Below are positions 60,707 to 64,000 of a stretch of DNA of 64,000 nt, in pieces. The stretch comes from Hymenobacter chitinivorans DSM 11115. Lineage in GTDB: Bacteria; Bacteroidota; Bacteroidia; Cytophagales; Hymenobacteraceae. Under the pieces are notes generated by a model. The model ran no database searches. It was given only the letters and a program-made list of their open reading frames with translations, and was not told where the DNA came from. Every line of letters begins with the position of its first letter. The first letter of the stretch is position 1. The position numbers were made by a program, and so were the translations under genes. The DNA lies in the NCBI RefSeq assembly GCF_002797555.1, contig NZ_PGFA01000002.1, forward strand, positions 372,001 through 436,000, written 5' to 3'.

Positions 60707-60955
60707 ATGCGCCAGCTCGCCGATATTCCGCATCCGGAAGCCAAAATCACGCTCTTTTCCTGGAACGGCAAATACCTCATCAAGCTCGAAAAAGGTCCTT
60801 TTGAGCAAACCTACAAGGTGAGCGAAATGGACGTGACCAGTGAGGCCGACGTGCGTGAGCTGCTCGACGCGGAATTCATTGCCGCCGCCGTGCTGCGCTT
60901 TTCGCAGATGCGCCAGGATTTGCAGGCCGCCTTCGAACGGCACGATATTTACTAG
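60707..60955 (+). CDS. Small conserved hypothetical protein
   Basis: An 82-residue protein without a signal peptide: MRQLADIPHPEAKITLFSWN, then KYLIKLEKGPFEQTYKVSEMD (a strand-rich N-terminal half) and a helical C-terminal half (ELLDAEFIAAAVLRFSQMRQDL). It looks like a widespread small Bacteroidota protein of unknown function. The ATG at 60707 is chosen over the upstream in-frame start because the extra 51 codons are not protein-like. TATCTTCG at 60667-60674 is a seven-of-eight promoter-box match. Confidence 0.65.
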   Translation: MRQLADIPHPEAKITLFSWNGKYLIKLEKGPFEQTYKVSEMDVTSEADVRELLDAEFIAAAVLRFSQMRQDLQAAFERHDIY

Positions 60956-60997
60956 TCCGCGCCCCGGACGCCACTTTTTGCCTGATATTCTTCCCCT

Positions 60998-61726
60998 ATG
61001 AAATTCTTCTTCGCCACTCTTCTGCTGGCCGGCCTGGTTGGCTTGGCGGCTCCCCGGGCCAGTGCCCAGCTCTACGACGCCCGCACGAGCAGCGTCAACT
61101 TCGAGAAAAAGGAGCGGGCCGCCGTCAAGGTGCAGGTGGAAGGCACCGCCGCCTGGACCCGCGACTTCTGGCAGTCCTGGATTAAGGACACCTACAACAT
61201 TCGCCTCAAGGGTGACGGGGTGTTTGGGGTCGGCAAAAAGGACGTGCTGGTGGCCAAGCAAACTCCCGCTTCGAGCGTGTCGGGCAAGCTCATCGACTTC
61301 TATTCCATGATTACCTCGCCCTCGGACACCACTTCCGAGCTGTCCATCTTCGCCGCTTTCGGCCCGGATACCTTCCTGGACCCCGATAAAACCACGACCG
61401 AGTTTGCCGCCCTGCGCAGCATGGCCCAGAGCTTTGCCACTGCCGCCCGCCAGAAGGCCTACAAGGAGAAGATTGCCGAAGCCGAAAAGCAGCTGAAGGA
61501 GGCCGAAAAGGAAAAGGAGCGCCTGCAGAAGGAAATTACCACGCTCGAGGCTAATACGACCAGCAACCTGGCCCGCATTGAGGCCCTAAAGCAAACCAAC
61601 GCCAGCAACACCCTCAAGGCCCGCGAAGACTCCGTTAAGCTCGTCACCAACGGCCAGCAGATGGAGCTGCGCAAGATCCAGCTGCAGAAGCGGCGTGACC
61701 GTTTGTCGGCTCTGGAACGTAAATAA
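60998..61726 (+). CDS. Exported coiled-coil protein, unknown
   Basis: A 242-residue protein with a signal peptide (FFATLLLAGLVGLAAPRASAQ). The first half (25-145) is beta-rich (VKVQVEGTAAWTRDFWQSW, KDTYNIRLKGDGVFGVGKKD). The second (about 147-242) is a heptad-like coiled coil (KEKIAEAEKQLKEAEKEKERL, then DSVKLVTNGQQMELRKIQL). No enzymatic motif. It lies 42 bp after the small conserved gene and 30 bp before the SHOCT-like gene, so the three may form one operon. Confidence 0.68.
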   Translation: MKFFFATLLLAGLVGLAAPRASAQLYDARTSSVNFEKKERAAVKVQVEGTAAWTRDFWQSWIKDTYNIRLKGDGVFGVGKKDVLVAKQTPASSVSGKLIDFYSMITSPSDTTSELSIFAAFGPDTFLDPDKTTTEFAALRSMAQSFATAARQKAYKEKIAEAEKQLKEAEKEKERLQKEITTLEANTTSNLARIEALKQTNASNTLKAREDSVKLVTNGQQMELRKIQLQKRRDRLSALERK

Positions 61727-61756
61727 CCCGCTCTCTGGCCCCAACCGCTGCCTTGT

Positions 61757-62962
61757 ATGGAAAAAGACCCGTCTCCCCTCGATACCCTGCGCCAGCTCAA
61801 AGAGTGGCTCGACGCGGGCACTATTACCCAGGCCGAGTTCGACACGCTGAAGCGCAAGCTGCTCTTTAGCGAACAAACCCCCGGCGCTGCCGCTCCCTCA
61901 CCGCCCCCGGCTGCCCCGCCGGTGCCCCCAGTCGTGACGCCGCCGGCCGCGGCCGTTCCGCCCCTGGGCAGCCTGGCCGATACGCCCCCCGCGCCGCCGG
62001 TGGTAATGACGCCCCTGGTGTCGGAGCCCGAGCGGCCCGTGACGCCGCCCATTGCGGAGCTGCCGCCGGTGCCGCCCACGGTTGCGCCGCCCGTGGTACC
62101 TATCAACCCGGTACCGCCCACCGAAACCTACAGCTACACCCGGGAGCGGCCCGCCGAGTCCATTTACACCAACGCCCCGACGGAAAGCTTCGAAGCCAAC
62201 GAGCTGCCCGACGAGCCCGATGAGACGCCCTACGTGGCTCCGGCCCGCAACCCGCTGTCGACGGTACTCATCGTGGGGGGCATTCTGGCTTTGCTGGCCC
62301 TAATTGCCTACCTCACGCTCGGCAACCGGGAGTCGGAGCACCTGAGCAGCCAAAGCCGCACCGAGGCCGACAGCGTCAGCACCACGCCCGAGGTGGGCCC
62401 CCAGGCCGAGCAGATTGACCTGCCGCCCGCCGCAGCCCCCGAAACCGTGCGGGTAGCCCCGGTGGTGCCGCCCACTACGGCTCCAGCCCCGGACACGGCC
62501 ACTACCGCCCCGGCCTCGGCGGCGCCCACCGAAACCACGCCCGCCGCCCCGGCTCCCGACGACAGCGCCGTGCGCAGCCGCATTGAAAGCACGTTGTCGG
62601 CCTACTACGAAGACCTCAAAGCCGCGCCATTCAGCGCCACCCAGTACTTTTCACCCTCCGTCGAGCGGTTCTACACTTTGCAGAACACTACCCCGGCGGC
62701 CATCAACGAGGAGCTGACCCGCAGCCACTTCCCCGAGTTCCTGGAAGCTTCTACCGAAATCGAGCCCGGCAGCCTGCAAATCAGCGACCCGGCCAACGAC
62801 GGTTCGCGCGTGGTGACCTTCCTGGAGAAGAGCCAGGCTTTCCGCCAGTCCCAGCAAAAACACCAGCAAACCCGGGCTCAGGTGCGGGTCCGCTTCGACA
62901 AAAACTACAAAATCAAGTCCCTGCGCCAGGAACGCCTGTTGGAAAACACCTTCACCGACTAG
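61757..62962 (+). CDS. SHOCT / Pro-rich / membrane / NTF2-like protein
   Basis: A 401-residue protein of mixed architecture. Residues 8-37 are a SHOCT-like helix pair (LRQLKEWLDAGTITQAEFDTLKRKLL). A Pro/Ala/Val-rich disordered stretch runs from 40 to 130, a membrane helix lies at about 168-189 (TVLIVGGILALLALIAYLTL), a second Thr/Pro/Ala-rich linker at 205-270, and a C-terminal NTF2-like domain at about 275-400 (SRIESTLSAYYEDL, FTLQNTTPAAINEELTRSHFP, QVRVRFDKNYKIKSLRQ). It likely sits in the inner membrane with the NTF2-like part outside. Function unknown. Confidence 0.68.
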   Translation: MEKDPSPLDTLRQLKEWLDAGTITQAEFDTLKRKLLFSEQTPGAAAPSPPPAAPPVPPVVTPPAAAVPPLGSLADTPPAPPVVMTPLVSEPERPVTPPIAELPPVPPTVAPPVVPINPVPPTETYSYTRERPAESIYTNAPTESFEANELPDEPDETPYVAPARNPLSTVLIVGGILALLALIAYLTLGNRESEHLSSQSRTEADSVSTTPEVGPQAEQIDLPPAAAPETVRVAPVVPPTTAPAPDTATTAPASAAPTETTPAAPAPDDSAVRSRIESTLSAYYEDLKAAPFSATQYFSPSVERFYTLQNTTPAAINEELTRSHFPEFLEASTEIEPGSLQISDPANDGSRVVTFLEKSQAFRQSQQKHQQTRAQVRVRFDKNYKIKSLRQERLLENTFTD

Positions 62963-62987
62963 CCTGACTGACTAGCGCCCCAGAAAG

Positions 62988-63024
62988 AATAGCTCCCGCA
63001 ACCGGCTTGCGTGAGCTATTTTTG
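62988..63024 (+). terminator. Terminator hairpin, overlapping a promoter-like box
   Basis: AATAGCTCCCGCAA (62988-63001) pairs with TTGCGTGAGCTATT (63007-63020) with one mismatch, then TTTT. The tail TATTTTTG (63017-63024) is also a perfect TAnnTTTG match 20 bp before the next start, so it may double as a promoter. Confidence 0.72.
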
Positions 63025-63044
63025 TATTCCAGCCCTTGTTTGTC

Positions 63045-64000
63045 ATGCGTATTTCCGTTTTAACCCGGCCCTTGTATGTAAGCGCGGCGCTATTGGCCTT
63101 GAGTGGCCTGAGCTCCTGCCTGAAGGTTATCAAGCCCGGCAAGCAATTCACCGCCTACCGGCCCGCCACCGCCCCCGACTACGCCCAGCCTGACACCTGG
63201 GCCGCCCTGCCCACCCGCCGTGATTCGGCTGACGTGGTGCCGCTGGGCTCGGGCCTGCGCGACAACCAGAAAACTGCCGTGGCCGACGTGTTCTACGTGC
63301 ACCCCACGACCTACTACAAAAGCTTTTCCTGGAATGCCGACCTTTCGGATGAGCGCCTGAACCGCTTCACCGACAACAGCACCATCCGCAAGCAGGCCAC
63401 CGTGTATAACGCCGCGGCCCGCGTCTACGCCCCGCGCTACCGCCAAGCCACGCTCTATTCGTTTTTCGACGAGAAAAGTACCAATGGCAAGGAAGCCCTG
63501 GACCTGGCTTACTCCGACGTAAAAGCGGCTTTTCAGTATTATCTGGCGCACTACAACCAGGGTCGACCCATCATCATTGCCGGTCACAGCCAGGGCACCT
63601 TCCACGCCACGCGCCTGCTCCACGAGTTCTTCGACCACGACCCCAAGCTCCGCAAGCAGCTCGTGGTAGCCTACCTCATCGGCTTCAAAGTCAAGACCGA
63701 CGAGTACCAAACCCTGCGCCCCTGCCAGGATTCCACCCAAACTGGCTGCTACGTGGGTTGGAACTCCGTCGAAACCGGCAACGAGTACCCGCCCTTCGCC
63801 GGCGGCCTGGCTACCAACCCCCTCACCTGGACCCTCGATACTGCCGCGGCCCCGGCCCGCTTGAATAGAGGCGGAGTGCCGCTGGCTTTCAACCGAGTTG
63901 ACACGGCCGTCGTCGGCGCCCAGGTGCACAATGGTTTGCTGTGGATCAACGTCCCCCAACCCATCGGCTACCCGCGCTTTTTGCTGCCCGGTCAGCCCCA
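63045..64000 (+). CDS. DUF3089-family alpha/beta hydrolase lipoprotein (partial)
   Basis: The open frame from the ATG at 63045 runs off the end of the window, at least 318 codons. It begins with a signal peptide ending in the lipobox LSSC (Cys about 27). The DUF3089 alpha/beta-hydrolase features are DVFYVHPTTYY (about 82-92), the nucleophile elbow IIAGHSQGT (about 178-187), and IGFKVKTDEY and CYVGWNSVE later. The family's substrates are unknown. The C-terminus, with any catalytic histidine, lies beyond the window. Confidence 0.85.
   Translation, partial: MRISVLTRPLYVSAALLALSGLSSCLKVIKPGKQFTAYRPATAPDYAQPDTWAALPTRRDSADVVPLGSGLRDNQKTAVADVFYVHPTTYYKSFSWNADLSDERLNRFTDNSTIRKQATVYNAAARVYAPRYRQATLYSFFDEKSTNGKEALDLAYSDVKAAFQYYLAHYNQGRPIIIAGHSQGTFHATRLLHEFFDHDPKLRKQLVVAYLIGFKVKTDEYQTLRPCQDSTQTGCYVGWNSVETGNEYPPFAGGLATNPLTWTLDTAAAPARLNRGGVPLAFNRVDTAVVGAQVHNGLLWINVPQPIGYPRFLLPGQP

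Overview
The window looks like chromosome of a high-GC member of the Bacteroidota, most likely Hymenobacter or a close relative (Hymenobacteraceae). The grounds are the coding GC content (about 60% or more by eye), two secreted proteins with Bacteroidota type IX secretion (T9SS) C-terminal sorting domains, TAnnTTTG promoter boxes typical of the Bacteroidota primary sigma factor, a Bacteroidota-type SecA without the zinc tail, many Ala/Pro-rich lipoproteins, and dispersed palindromes opening with TGTCATCCTG or CGTCATGCTGAG. No rRNA, tRNA, CRISPR array, prophage or insertion sequence was seen. Species identity is inferred, not proven.

Layout. 1-4060: housekeeping genes (Ppx/GppA phosphatase, rRNA-type methyltransferase, DinB-fold protein, dapF, GNAT). 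4244-9183: a four-gene sugar cassette (glycosyltransferase, UDP-galactopyranose mutase, GH1-like enzyme, RmlD-like reductase). 9389-12790: secA. 12913-20653: T9SS cargo protein, deoC with an overlapping SPOR lipoprotein, M20 amidohydrolase, outer-membrane barrel candidate, Hsp20, HtrA protease. 21029-26911: an unknown protein, a hairpin-repeat array, an RCC1-repeat T9SS protein, an ALDH7-type dehydrogenase, a ThuA protein and a lipoprotein. 27188-29878: ECF sigma / membrane anti-sigma candidate / DUF4097-like protein. 30009-38036: a secreted PPC-domain protein, an 1102-residue TPR-MORN protein and two tandem DUF3857 proteins, the second with a dead transglutaminase triad. 38186-44979: thioesterase-fold protein, a frameshifted lipoprotein, a DisA_N-like protein, a double TonB_C protein, RidA and a TonB-dependent receptor. 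45048-54360: MutS-like ATPase with an odd in-frame insert, bestrophin, STAS protein, FUSC protein, and a histidine kinase/response regulator pair. 54541-64000: S9 peptidase, two exported methyltransferase-fold proteins, a LysR regulator with the YeiH transporter, small conserved proteins, and a DUF3089 lipoprotein cut by the window end.

How genes work together. The sugar cassette probably builds or processes a galactofuranose-containing glycan. The sigma/anti-sigma/DUF4097 operon is an envelope-signalling unit. The TPR-MORN/DUF3857 block looks like one envelope operon with translational coupling at 34016-34029. The LysR gene is followed by a palindromic operator and promoter in front of yeiH. 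Strong intrinsic terminators separate most units.

The best candidates for something undescribed are the sugar cassette, the active/dead transglutaminase pair with its MORN partner, the exported methyltransferase pair, and the 42-bp hairpin array between convergent genes at 21811-21970.
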